Made by a program: the position numbers and the translations under genes. Below, piece after piece: positions 1-5,790 of a stretch of DNA of 5,790 nt. The notes beneath the pieces were generated by a model that had not been told where the DNA came from, did no database searches, and saw only the letters and a program-made list of their open reading frames with translations. Source of the DNA: Candidatus Altarchaeales archaeon (GTDB lineage Archaea > Altiarchaeota > Altiarchaeia > IMC4 > QMZM01); NCBI GenBank assembly GCA_003663115.1, contig QMZJ01000083.1:1-5790 (forward strand), in the 5' to 3' direction. Within the stretch, counting starts at the first letter, position 1. Every line of letters starts with the position of its first letter.

Positions 1-454
1 ATTCACCCGTCATCACATAGGCGACCCGTAAAGAAATCTGTTGCTGGATTATCACCCTGATCGCTCCCTCGAATATGCTTGCTCCGATTCCCGGAGGTCT
101 CAGACCGTAAAGTTCGTTCTTTATCTCAATAAGTGTTTCATCTTTACCCATAAAATTATACAGTTCTTTAAGATTATCCCTCAATCTAAAAATATCCGTG
201 ATTTTATCCGAAAGATATCTCTTCTCTTTCGCGTTTAGTTTGGAGAATGCGCTAACCCTCAACCTTGGCTTTTCTACCGCGCCAGCAGAAGTAACCTCCA
301 CCGGAACTAATCTATCTCCAATTTTGAAAGCCCGCCTCCAGATGCCATCTTTATAAATTTCTGGCTGTGGTTCCTTGGATGAAGAATAAAATTTCCACTG
401 GAGATCAAAATTATAAGGTGGGGTTGGCTGGAGTTCGAATGACAATTTATCCAT
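1..454 (-). CDS. AlkA/OGG-like DNA glycosylase (HhH-GPD superfamily), N-terminal part, cut by the window edge
   Basis: Base-excision repair enzyme that would flip out a damaged base (alkylated purine or 8-oxoguanine) and cut its glycosidic bond. I translated 151 codons from the ATG at 454; the frame is open to base 1. The start MDKLSFELQP followed by PYNFDLQWKF resembles the N-terminal beta domain of archaeal AlkA/OGG-type proteins, which are about 280-300 residues long. Residues 128-141, ending in IIQQQIS, match the conserved QQ-x-S helix that opens the HhH-GPD catalytic domain. The helix-hairpin-helix and catalytic aspartate would lie beyond the left edge, so substrate choice cannot be read here. 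A TATA-like box sits 23-31 bases upstream, favouring a leaderless or nearly leaderless message; GTGAT just before the ATG may help as a weak Shine-Dalgarno. The family call is fairly firm; alkA versus ogg subtype is open. Confidence 0.82.
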   Translation of the reverse strand, partial: MDKLSFELQPTPPYNFDLQWKFYSSSKEPQPEIYKDGIWRRAFKIGDRLVPVEVTSAGAVEKPRLRVSAFSKLNAKEKRYLSDKITDIFRLRDNLKELYNFMGKDETLIEIKNELYGLRPPGIGASIFEGAIRVIIQQQISLRVAYVMTGE

Positions 455-476
455 GATAATCACTTAAATTCAATTT

Positions 477-485
477 TATTTATAA
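477..485 (-). promoter_or_regulatory. TATA box of the glycosylase gene
   Basis: Read on the minus strand, TTATAAATA is centred about 27 bases before the glycosylase ATG at 454. That is the spacing expected of an archaeal TATA box for transcription starting at or next to the start codon. The box lies only 23 bases past the stop codon of the transposase remnant, so it may be at or inside the old insertion-sequence end. Position and sequence are seen; promoter activity is inferred. Confidence 0.5.
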
Positions 486-507
486 CTATCTCCGCCAATT
501 TTGATAA

Positions 508-839
508 CTATGTTCTGTACCTGATCCCAAGTGCTTTTATTATGTCCCTCTGCTTCTTGCTCATCTCTGTCGTCAAGGTAGTCCCATCTCGCAGAACGAC
601 CTTCCCGATCTTACTGAGCTCCAGGAGCTCATGAGGCGACATTGCCGGAACTCTATAAGCAGCGACCTTATTTTATCCAGATCATCCTTCATCACCCTGA
701 GCGCCATATCCACGTCATTTTTAGAACGATAGTAATCCAGCATTTCATCCCACCTAAGTTTTTTGCTGGAAATCATTTTCGTTTCATTAACAAGAGATTT
801 AACTTTACCTCTTCTCGAAGAAAGCAATTGCAGAAGGAA
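508..839 (-). pseudogene. Decayed IS1634/IS4-type transposase, C-terminal remnant
   Basis: Two minus-strand frames together look like the end of an IS1634-like (IS4 superfamily, DDE) transposase. The first frame, open from 839, contains LDYYRSKNDVDMALRVMKDD, resembling the family segment after the last catalytic acidic residue (Y-x-S-K/R-x-x-V-E-x-A-F-x-x-x-K-x-x-L). The second frame, about 675 to the TAG at 508-510, contains MSPHELLELSKIGKVVL followed by LTTEMSKKQRDIIKALGIR, resembling the family's C-terminal end (LL-x-L-S-K-I ... T-E-x-S/T-K-K-Q-R-x-I ... L-G-I). The hydrophobic stretch normally between these parts is missing, and the frame changes near 660-675, so a deletion plus frameshift is likely. 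The DDE core and the left terminal repeat are not found. Assignment is by remembered family pattern, not a search. The TTG-started 84-residue frame at 573-827 is part of this wreck, not a separate gene. Confidence 0.55.
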
Positions 840-843
840 CTAA

Positions 844-1022
844 TATATCAAAGAATCGCTCTTCAAATACTGGGATAAGATGGAGGGACAGGGTTATACA
901 CATTAAACACAGAAAGTGAACCCGTACAGGAATTACTGAGGATAGAATCGATGCCGGTAAAGAGTGCAATGGACGAAGCCCACGAAGACAAGGCGAAAGA
1001 GAAAGTTCCCGTTCCAGTGTGA
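844..1022 (+). pseudogene. Coding-like remnant of an unknown gene, 5' part lost
   Basis: A plus-strand stretch reads like protein in two adjacent frames. From 844 it gives YIKESLFKYWDKMEGQGYTH before a TAA at 901-906. From 879 another frame gives 47 residues including LNTESEPVQELLRIESMPVK and AHEDKAKEKVPVPV, ending at TGA 1020-1022. The two overlap around 879-900, so one frameshift would join them into about 58 residues. There is no convincing start codon or Shine-Dalgarno; an ATG at 951 would leave only 23 residues. I do not recognise the family. Its position, beside the transposase remnant and 46 bases before the helicase start, suggests the tail of a plus-strand gene whose front was lost when the insertion sequence came or went. 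It may also be chance reading in non-coding DNA. Confidence 0.25.
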
Positions 1023-1040
1023 GTTGACACCCACCTCAGC

Positions 1041-1050
1041 TTAATAATTT
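1041..1050 (+). promoter_or_regulatory. TATA-like box of the xpb-bax1 operon
   Basis: TTAATAATTT lies 19-28 bases before the helicase ATG at 1069, within an AT-rich stretch that follows a more GC-rich one. This spacing would give transcription starting at or close to the start codon, consistent with the lack of any Shine-Dalgarno sequence before it. It would be the promoter for both helicase and nuclease. Confidence 0.45.
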
Positions 1051-1068
1051 TCTATCCATTCTATTATC

Positions 1069-2439
1069 ATGGCAGTTCATCTCTCCTACCACAGGGGTTC
1101 CATACTGATCAGGGGGACTCACGTCCCGAACAGCAGGTGGGATGAGCGTTCCAAGTGTTACAGGGCACTGGCTCTGCACTATCCAGACATCTTGAATTAT
1201 CTAAAGGGGACTCTCAACGAGTACGCATCCGATTTTATTGTAAGGGATGGGATGGATATCGAAGACGAGGTATTAGATCCGATACCGTGTCCCAGATTTA
1301 AACCTCCTGGATATAAATTAAGGGACTATCAGAGAAAGGCGGTCGATTCATGGTTAAAATCGAAAAGAGGAATTATCGTATTGCCGACGGGCTCCGGTAA
1401 GACCCTAGTGGCTGTAAATATAATCTTCGAGTTAAATGTCCCCTCTCTAATTGTTGTCCCAACCCTGGATTTGGTGAGGCAGTGGAGGTCCGTATTAAGG
1501 GAGTCATTTGATATGGAGATAGGGGAATACTCCGGCGAGGAGAAGATACTAAGACCCGTAACGGTTGCAACCTATGATACCGCTTACCTCTGTGCCGAGG
1601 AGCTGGGGAATAAATTCCTATTGCTGGTATTTGATGAGGTTCACCACCTGCCCTCGGAGGGTTACAGACATATCGCGGAGATGTTCTGTTCCCCCTATAG
1701 ATTGGGCTTGACAGCAACCTATGAGCGAGCAGATGGACTACACGGGGAATTGCCCAGGCTGGTTGGCGGTGTTGTGTTCGAGGAGAAGGTATCAAGGCTG
1801 AGCGGGAAACACCTGGCTGAGTACTCACTGAAGAGGATATATACCGAGCTGACGGATGAAGAGAAAATAGAATACAAGAAAAATTACGATTATTACCGAA
1901 ACTATCTAAGGACGCACAACATCTCATTGAGAAGTGCGAGGGACTTCAAGTTTTTTATAATGAGGACCGGCAGAGATCCGGAGGCGAGGAAGGCTTTATT
2001 GGCGAGGCACAGGGCAAGGAAGATAGCATTAAATTCATCCTCCAAATTGAGGGTACTGTCCCGTCTATTGCAAAAACACTCCAAGGACAGAGTAATTATA
2101 TTCACGGAGCACAACGATCTGGTCAGAATGATATCGCACAAGTTTCTGATACCCTCCATTATCCATACAACGAGGAAGGAAGAGAGGCAGGATGTGCTGG
2201 AAAAATTCAAACATGGAATCTATCCCAGAATAGTGTCATCGAAGGTTCTGGATGAGGGTGTTGATGTTCCGGAGGCGAATATTGGGATAATACTAAGTGG
2301 TACCGGGAGTAAGAGGGAGTTTATCCAAAGACTCGGTAGAATATTGAGAAAAAAAGGGAATAAGAAAGCAGTTCTGTACGAGATAGTATCCAGGGAAACC
2401 ACAGAGGTTAGAAGCTCCTACAGAAGGAGGACGAAATAA
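1069..2439 (+). CDS. xpb: XPB-type DNA repair helicase (superfamily 2)
   Basis: ATP-dependent 3'-5' DNA helicase/translocase, the archaeal relative of eukaryotic XPB/Rad25; in archaea it partners the nuclease Bax1. The 456 residues match the usual archaeal length. Residues 1-65 fit the damage-recognition domain (GTHVPNSRWDERSKCYRALA, 16-35). The first helicase domain has the Q-like LRDYQRKAV (84-92), Walker A LPTGSGKT (105-112), VVPTLDLVRQW (129-139), Walker B DEVHH (189-193) and motif III LTAT (214-217). A charged helical stretch at 258-320 fits the thumb insertion. The second domain has IIFTEH (343-348), VLDEGVDVPEANI (393-405) and QRLGRILRK (420-428). All ATPase motifs are intact. The RED motif reads R220-A221-D222, so its glutamate is alanine. 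The ATG start is supported by the domain beginning at once and by the TATA box 19-28 bases upstream. The stop overlaps the next gene by one base. Confidence 0.95.
   Translation: MAVHLSYHRGSILIRGTHVPNSRWDERSKCYRALALHYPDILNYLKGTLNEYASDFIVRDGMDIEDEVLDPIPCPRFKPPGYKLRDYQRKAVDSWLKSKRGIIVLPTGSGKTLVAVNIIFELNVPSLIVVPTLDLVRQWRSVLRESFDMEIGEYSGEEKILRPVTVATYDTAYLCAEELGNKFLLLVFDEVHHLPSEGYRHIAEMFCSPYRLGLTATYERADGLHGELPRLVGGVVFEEKVSRLSGKHLAEYSLKRIYTELTDEEKIEYKKNYDYYRNYLRTHNISLRSARDFKFFIMRTGRDPEARKALLARHRARKIALNSSSKLRVLSRLLQKHSKDRVIIFTEHNDLVRMISHKFLIPSIIHTTRKEERQDVLEKFKHGIYPRIVSSKVLDEGVDVPEANIGIILSGTGSKREFIQRLGRILRKKGNKKAVLYEIVSRETTEVRSSYRRRTK
2426..2430 (+). promoter_or_regulatory. Shine-Dalgarno of bax1 inside the xpb end
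   Basis: GGAGG lies 8 bases before the ATG at 2439, within the last codons of xpb. Together with the TAATG stop/start overlap it indicates translation of bax1 from the same message by coupled re-initiation. It also decides the bax1 start. Confidence 0.75.
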
Positions 2440-4013
2440 TGCTGCCGTCAAATCTATTAATCACCAGAAAAAGGAAGGGCAGGATAAAGCCCGCATTTGC
2501 GGAGATAACAGAGGAAAACTTGGGTATAGCGGAGAGCATAATTAATCTATTCTCCAGGTGCATTGGAAAGAGGTATTCTGTCCTGCTGGATGAATTTCAG
2601 ATGCTGGAGGAATCATCAGCTATAGACTACAGGGTTCCCAGGTCTCTGTTTATACTGCTGGAGAGGAGGATAATCACGGAGGAACCATCTCATGATCCCT
2701 TTCTCCTGAGACGGACCGTATTTGAGATAGCCAGTTATAAACCCATTATCTCGGAACGGGACAGGGAGATGGTGTTTGAGAGATCCTCAGCAGAGCTCGG
2801 AATATCCAGGAGGGAGTTGGAAGAGAATCTATGGGCGGATGAGGACCCAATTATAAGGGAATTTTCACCCATCACGCCGGATGAATTAATAAGCCTGTAT
2901 AACCTCTCATTGTTACAAACCCTGTTGTTCAAGGCCGATGTGCTGGAGATCTCTCTATCGAATCCGGATGTACTATCCCTGAGGAATCTACTGAGAGAGC
3001 TAAGATTTTATGGTTTAATGTATGATATATGGAGGTCCGGCGACAGAATAAATATAACTATCGATGGCCCGATATCTGTTCTGAAATTAACAAGGAGGTA
3101 TGGGGTGGCGATGGCCAGATTCATTCCATCCCTCTTGAATGTAAGGGGCTGGTCACTGAGGTCCGGGATTCTGGACAACAAGAAGATATTTGAGTTTCAA
3201 CTCGGGGAGGAAGAGTTTGATAGATACCATAAAAAATGCGTGGAAGAAGAGAGAGTGAAACCGGCTTTTGATAGCGCGGTAGAAGAGAATTTCTATCGGC
3301 AATTCAATTCTCTAAATACCGGGTGGCTATTAAAGAGGGAACCGGGACCCCTTATAAAGGACTCCGTTGTCATATTCCCAGATTTTTGCTTTGTTGGTTA
3401 TAACCGAAGGATCTTCATGGAGATCGTTGGTTTCTGGACCCGGGAGTATATAGAAAAGAAGATGAAGAAGCTGGAATTATTCCCGGAGCTCATAGTATGC
3501 GTCAATAACGAATTAAGGTGTTCCCCAAATTTCCGTCTACCATCAGAACTAAAGAACGTGATCTTCTACAAAAAAGTGATTCCTCTAAATGAGATTCTCA
3601 ATATATTAAAAAAATACGAGGCGGAAGAACTGGAGAGGGAGCTAAAACTCATTGATAATAATTTTAAGCGGCCAACATCCCCGATAGTTACGGTAGATGA
3701 ACTGTGCTCCGAGATGAAGGTTTCTAAGGTTGCCGTTAAAAGCTTTCTGCAAAGGGGTGTTGAGGGATATGTTTTTACAGGCAGTCTCCTTGTATCAAAG
3801 AGATTAATGGACGAAATATCTGATAAATTAGATAAACTGCTGGGGAAGGCAACCTATGCTCAGGCATTGGATATTATCGGGGAGTTCATTCCATCAAAAC
3901 AGGAGGAAATTTTTGATGCACTGGGTTTTACGGTTGACTGGAGAAGCCTCAACGTCGAAAATTCAATTATAAGGAGGAAAGCCTACATAAAGAATGACAT
4001 CATGCGAAGTTAG
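2439..4013 (+). CDS. bax1: Bax1 nuclease, XPB partner (DUF790 family)
   Basis: Structure-specific endonuclease that binds XPB in archaea and cuts bubble or forked DNA opened by the helicase. The 524-residue protein has the family N-terminus MLPSNLLITRKRKGRIKPAF and a largely helical N-terminal half. The nuclease region follows: FDSAVEENFYRQF (277-289), a basic LLKREPGP (297-304), then a PD-(D/E)xK-like core with IFPDF (312-316; D315) and FMEIVGFWT (326-334; E328), followed by YIEKKMKKLEL. A C-terminal segment (416-465) around VTVDELCSEMKVSKVAVKSF looks like a small helix-turn-helix or wedge domain. No key residue appears lost. Gene order, the TAATG overlap with xpb and the strong Shine-Dalgarno support expression in stoichiometry with the helicase. 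The family is known from Thermoplasma, Sulfolobus and Archaeoglobus; the exact substrate here is inferred from them. Confidence 0.93.
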   Translation: MLPSNLLITRKRKGRIKPAFAEITEENLGIAESIINLFSRCIGKRYSVLLDEFQMLEESSAIDYRVPRSLFILLERRIITEEPSHDPFLLRRTVFEIASYKPIISERDREMVFERSSAELGISRRELEENLWADEDPIIREFSPITPDELISLYNLSLLQTLLFKADVLEISLSNPDVLSLRNLLRELRFYGLMYDIWRSGDRINITIDGPISVLKLTRRYGVAMARFIPSLLNVRGWSLRSGILDNKKIFEFQLGEEEFDRYHKKCVEEERVKPAFDSAVEENFYRQFNSLNTGWLLKREPGPLIKDSVVIFPDFCFVGYNRRIFMEIVGFWTREYIEKKMKKLELFPELIVCVNNELRCSPNFRLPSELKNVIFYKKVIPLNEILNILKKYEAEELERELKLIDNNFKRPTSPIVTVDELCSEMKVSKVAVKSFLQRGVEGYVFTGSLLVSKRLMDEISDKLDKLLGKATYAQALDIIGEFIPSKQEEIFDALGFTVDWRSLNVENSIIRRKAYIKNDIMRS

Positions 4014-4118
4014 GTGGCGATGTCCGATAAGTCATCGAAACTGTTTGTTGTTTGTTCATATACCTGAACTAAAAGTAACACTAAATGAAGTGTAGTGCAT
4101 AACTCGAGGATATAATTC
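4014..4118 (+). terminator. Convergent intergenic stretch with a possible T-rich terminator
   Basis: The 105 bases between the converging ends of bax1 and the small minus-strand gene contain no convincing independent gene. On the plus strand, 4042-4057 is rich in T (TGTTTGTTGTTTGTTC), which could act as a weak archaeal-style terminator for the xpb-bax1 message. No strong hairpin was seen. The minus-strand frame ending at 4010 also crosses this stretch (see findings). Confidence 0.25.
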
Positions 4119-4328
4119 CTAACAAATCTTGCATATATCCTGTAGTATATCTGCATTGCGATGAAGTTCACGAATATCGATAACAGCATACTCGGTGCCA
4201 ACTACAAATGACCGCATAAACTGCTTCATCTGTTCTCTTTGGCTTCCTGTCTCTATGACAAGATATTTTCTTTTAGAGGATCCCATAGTGAAGATATTCC
4301 CGATGAGAGAACAAATCTCGAGATACAT
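4119..4328 (-). CDS. Small protein of unknown function, coupled to the PheT N-terminal half
   Basis: I do not recognise this 69-residue protein. It starts MYLEICSLIGNIFTMGSSKR, contains KYLVIETGSQ and a mixed helical segment ending DILQDICKIC, and has no clear membrane span or catalytic motif. The ATG at 4328 overlaps the TGA of the upstream PheT piece (TGATG), and GGAG at 4339-4342 on the same strand is 10 bases before it, so coupled translation is plausible. The GTG at 4331 could extend it by one codon; I prefer the ATG. It does not resemble the missing part of PheT. A +1 shift near 4135-4140 would continue it into another open frame to 4010, giving about 106 residues, so it may be frameshifted or merely the debris beyond a truncation. 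Confidence 0.4.
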   Translation of the reverse strand: MYLEICSLIGNIFTMGSSKRKYLVIETGSQREQMKQFMRSFVVGTEYAVIDIRELHRNADILQDICKIC

Positions 4329-5143
4329 CACAGATATGCTCCTTTGGCAGAGAACGTCCTGATGTCAACCGAGTAAATCTTTCCCCCACGATCCCTGAGC
4401 GAGGTAACGATAATATTCAACGCCTGATTTATCGCCTTTTCGTCTAAACCCGTTATCTCTATAAATATATCCCTTGTATTTTCCGTCACCCTGGTTAATT
4501 CGCCATTTATTATCGGCGGAAATGAGAGAACGTTCTTATTTTTGTCTAATATTATCGGATATCTATCGAAATTTTCGAGGATCCACCCATAGGAGATCCC
4601 CTTTGGGTGTCTCTCCAGAATCTGTCTTAGATTCATTCTCTCGTTCATGTCCAACGGTACGAAGGAAACCTCGGTTGGTTTTACGGTCTTATATAAAAAC
4701 GGTTGCTCTATATTCTTCATGTCGTGAACGCCGATAGATACCCTCTTCCTGTTCCTTCCGTGGGTTATGTGTAGCTTCTCCTGCAGATCCATTAAAGATT
4801 TAAGCCTTTCATCATTCAGGGATATCTCTTTAACTAAAGCGGCCGTAATACATGGTCTGACCGAGGATACGGAGGGGTCGATGAATAATCTTACATCGGA
4901 ATCCTCAATCTTTGTTTCCACAAAACCCGTCTCTATACTTAGTATTCCTTTCAGTGCCCTCGCAAACCCCTCAATGCTCAACAGATCCGGTCTATTTGGA
5001 AAGACCTCCATCACGATCTTTTCTGAGTCAATGCTCTCCAGATCGACCCCTAACATAGAAATTCTGTCTTTCAGCTCCGACGGTTTAAATCTCTTTCCCA
5101 GGAGACTTATCAATTCCCGAAACTTGAATTCTACGGTGGGCAT
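4328..5143 (-). CDS. pheT: Phenylalanyl-tRNA synthetase beta chain, N-terminal (B3/B4) half only
   Basis: The full archaeal beta chain (about 550 residues) pairs with PheS to charge tRNA-Phe; its B3/B4 domain removes misattached tyrosine. This product has 271 residues. It starts at the expected family start MPTVEFKFRELISLLGKRF and has the conserved FPNRPDLLSIEGFARALKG (48-66), VRPCITAALV (95-104), LQEKLHITHGRNRKRVSIGV (120-139), PKGISYG (180-186), LSFPPIINGELTRVT (206-220) and DIFIEITG (225-232). Conservation runs to GGKIYSVDI (253-261); then RTFSAKGAYL ends at TGA. The B5 domain and the catalytic-like C-terminal core are missing, and no other frame downstream resembles them. The stop overlaps the ATG of the next small gene. 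Possible readings are a split pheT with its second half elsewhere, a free-standing editing protein, or a truncated duplicate. The intact frame and conserved motifs argue against long decay. Confidence 0.88.
   Translation of the reverse strand: MPTVEFKFRELISLLGKRFKPSELKDRISMLGVDLESIDSEKIVMEVFPNRPDLLSIEGFARALKGILSIETGFVETKIEDSDVRLFIDPSVSSVRPCITAALVKEISLNDERLKSLMDLQEKLHITHGRNRKRVSIGVHDMKNIEQPFLYKTVKPTEVSFVPLDMNERMNLRQILERHPKGISYGWILENFDRYPIILDKNKNVLSFPPIINGELTRVTENTRDIFIEITGLDEKAINQALNIIVTSLRDRGGKIYSVDIRTFSAKGAYL
4339..4342 (-). promoter_or_regulatory. Shine-Dalgarno of the small coupled gene
   Basis: Minus-strand AAAGGAG ends 10 bases before the ATG at 4328. It falls in the last codons of the PheT piece and is the best reason to treat the small reading frame as a translated gene. 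Confidence 0.4.
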
Positions 5144-5193
5144 TTTGATTTATTTAGTTTAATTTATAGGGTTTTCATCCATAATTAATCCAA
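5144..5193. promoter_or_regulatory. Divergent promoter region between the PheT half and trkH
   Basis: Only 50 bases separate the two divergent starts. The stretch is strongly AT-rich. For trkH, TTTAATTTATA at 5158-5168 is centred about 31 bases before the ATG, a good TATA position. Read on the other strand, the same bases give TATAAATTA, centred about 21 bases before the PheT start, rather close; an alternative minus-strand box is GATTAATTAT at 5181-5190. Neither gene has a clear Shine-Dalgarno, so short or absent leaders are likely. Confidence 0.45.
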
Positions 5194-5790
5194 ATGTTGG
5201 CCATTCACACGGAGGACATAAAGATCGCATCCAATGACCTGGGTGAGATATGTAGAATTGTCTCTTTTATCCTCTTGGTGCCAATCCCCGTAGCTTTTCT
5301 TTGCTCTGAAAGCCACGATCTCTTCACGGTTCTGAGGGAAGCCTCCACATTTCTAATTCCCTCATTTGTTCTGTATCTACTGTACCTTGGGTTCAAAAAG
5401 ATAAGGGTGGATACTCCCCCAAGGACAAAACACACGATGATAACCGTTTCAATCGCATGGTTGCTCATCGCATTAGTGGGTTCTCTTCCATATACCCTGA
5501 GCGGTACCCTGGATCCCATGGATTCCTTCTTTGAGTCCATGTCCGGCTGGACAACAACGGGGATGACCATGATCCAGTTTCCAGAGAATGTCGACAGGGG
5601 TATCCTTTTTTACAGAGGTTTAACACAGTGGGTTGGAGGTGTCGGGATCATTGTATTGGCGTTGGTTGTTTTCATGCGACGAGGGACCATTGCCATGGAT
5701 TATTATGCATCCGAGGTTGGTGAGCAGAGGATAAAACCGAGATTAAAGAGTACCATATATGAGACGTGGAAGATATACTCCGTTTATACC
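5194..5790 (+). CDS. trkH: TrkH/TrkG-family K+ transporter membrane subunit, N-terminal part, cut by the window edge
   Basis: Integral membrane subunit of a Trk-type potassium uptake system, normally about 480-500 residues and gated by a TrkA NAD-binding partner not seen here. I translated 199 codons from the ATG at 5194, open to the last base. Hydrophobic spans lie near residues 22-37, 52-68, 82-100 and 143-160. The first pore loop is clear: DSFFESMSGWTTTGMTM (110-126), with TTTG as the selectivity-filter segment, followed by RGLTQWVGGVGIIVLALVVF (141-160), the family's second pore helix. Residues 162-199 are the basic connecting segment. Alternative starts further in would remove part of the first span, and the TATA-like box fits this ATG. 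It is divergent from the PheT half and probably unrelated in function. Confidence 0.92.
   Translation, partial: MLAIHTEDIKIASNDLGEICRIVSFILLVPIPVAFLCSESHDLFTVLREASTFLIPSFVLYLLYLGFKKIRVDTPPRTKHTMITVSIAWLLIALVGSLPYTLSGTLDPMDSFFESMSGWTTTGMTMIQFPENVDRGILFYRGLTQWVGGVGIIVLALVVFMRRGTIAMDYYASEVGEQRIKPRLKSTIYETWKIYSVYT

Noticed and set aside
41..238. 65-residue plus-strand frame
   Set aside because: It is opposite the conserved glycosylase reading frame.
642..878. 78-residue plus-strand frame
   Set aside because: It is mostly the complement of the transposase remnant; no Shine-Dalgarno and no recognisable motif.
1373..1927. 184-residue minus-strand frame
   Set aside because: It lies wholly inside the xpb gene, whose motifs are unmistakable; its composition is Ser/Pro/Arg-rich, as expected of an antisense shadow.
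4119..4360. A single frameshift as the cause of the short PheT
   Set aside because: None of the three minus-strand frames after the stop resembles the B5 or core domains, and only about 315 bases remain before bax1, far too few for the missing half.
4474..5162. Two plus-strand frames (4474-4737 and 4767-5162)
   Set aside because: Both are antisense to the conserved PheT coding sequence.
5205..5570. 121-residue minus-strand frame
   Set aside because: It is antisense to trkH, which has clear pore motifs.
1..5790. CRISPR array, tRNA or rRNA genes, long repeats
   Set aside because: No regularly spaced repeats, cloverleaf-like segment or rRNA-like block was seen by eye in the gaps between genes.

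Overview
The window looks archaeal. The evidence is an XPB-type helicase followed directly by a Bax1-type nuclease, a pairing typical of archaea; an archaeal-type phenylalanyl-tRNA synthetase beta sequence; A/T-rich TATA-like boxes about 20-30 bases before start codons that leave almost no leader; and heavy use of AGG/AGA and ATA codons. The codon bias would suit a thermophile, but that is inference. I cannot name the species.

Layout from left to right. Bases 1-454 (minus) hold the first 151 codons of an AlkA/OGG-like DNA glycosylase that runs off the left edge. Bases 508-839 (minus) hold a decayed C-terminal piece of an IS1634/IS4-type transposase, broken by an internal deletion and frameshift. 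Bases 844-1022 (plus) hold a short coding-looking remnant of unknown identity. Bases 1069-2439 and 2439-4013 (plus) are an intact two-gene operon, XPB helicase and Bax1 nuclease, joined by a TAATG overlap and a strong Shine-Dalgarno. Bases 4014-4118 lie between converging genes. Bases 4119-4328 (minus) hold a 69-residue protein of unknown function. Bases 4328-5143 (minus) encode only the N-terminal, B3/B4-containing half of PheT, translationally linked to the small gene by a TGATG overlap. Bases 5194-5790 (plus) are the first 199 codons of a TrkH-family K+ transporter subunit that runs off the right edge, transcribed divergently from the pheT piece.

The left two thirds is a DNA-repair neighbourhood: a base-excision glycosylase facing away from a helicase/nuclease pair that in archaea forms a complex able to unwind and cut bubble or forked DNA. 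The insertion-sequence remnant lies between them and borders the glycosylase promoter.

The most unusual item is the half-length PheT. Its sequence is well conserved up to residue about 261, then it leaves the family and stops at residue 271. The B5 domain and catalytic-like C-terminal core are absent from this window, and a new small reading frame begins at the stop. It could be a split synthetase, a free-standing editing protein, or a truncated spare copy. I found no clear sign of a wholly new defence or mobile system.
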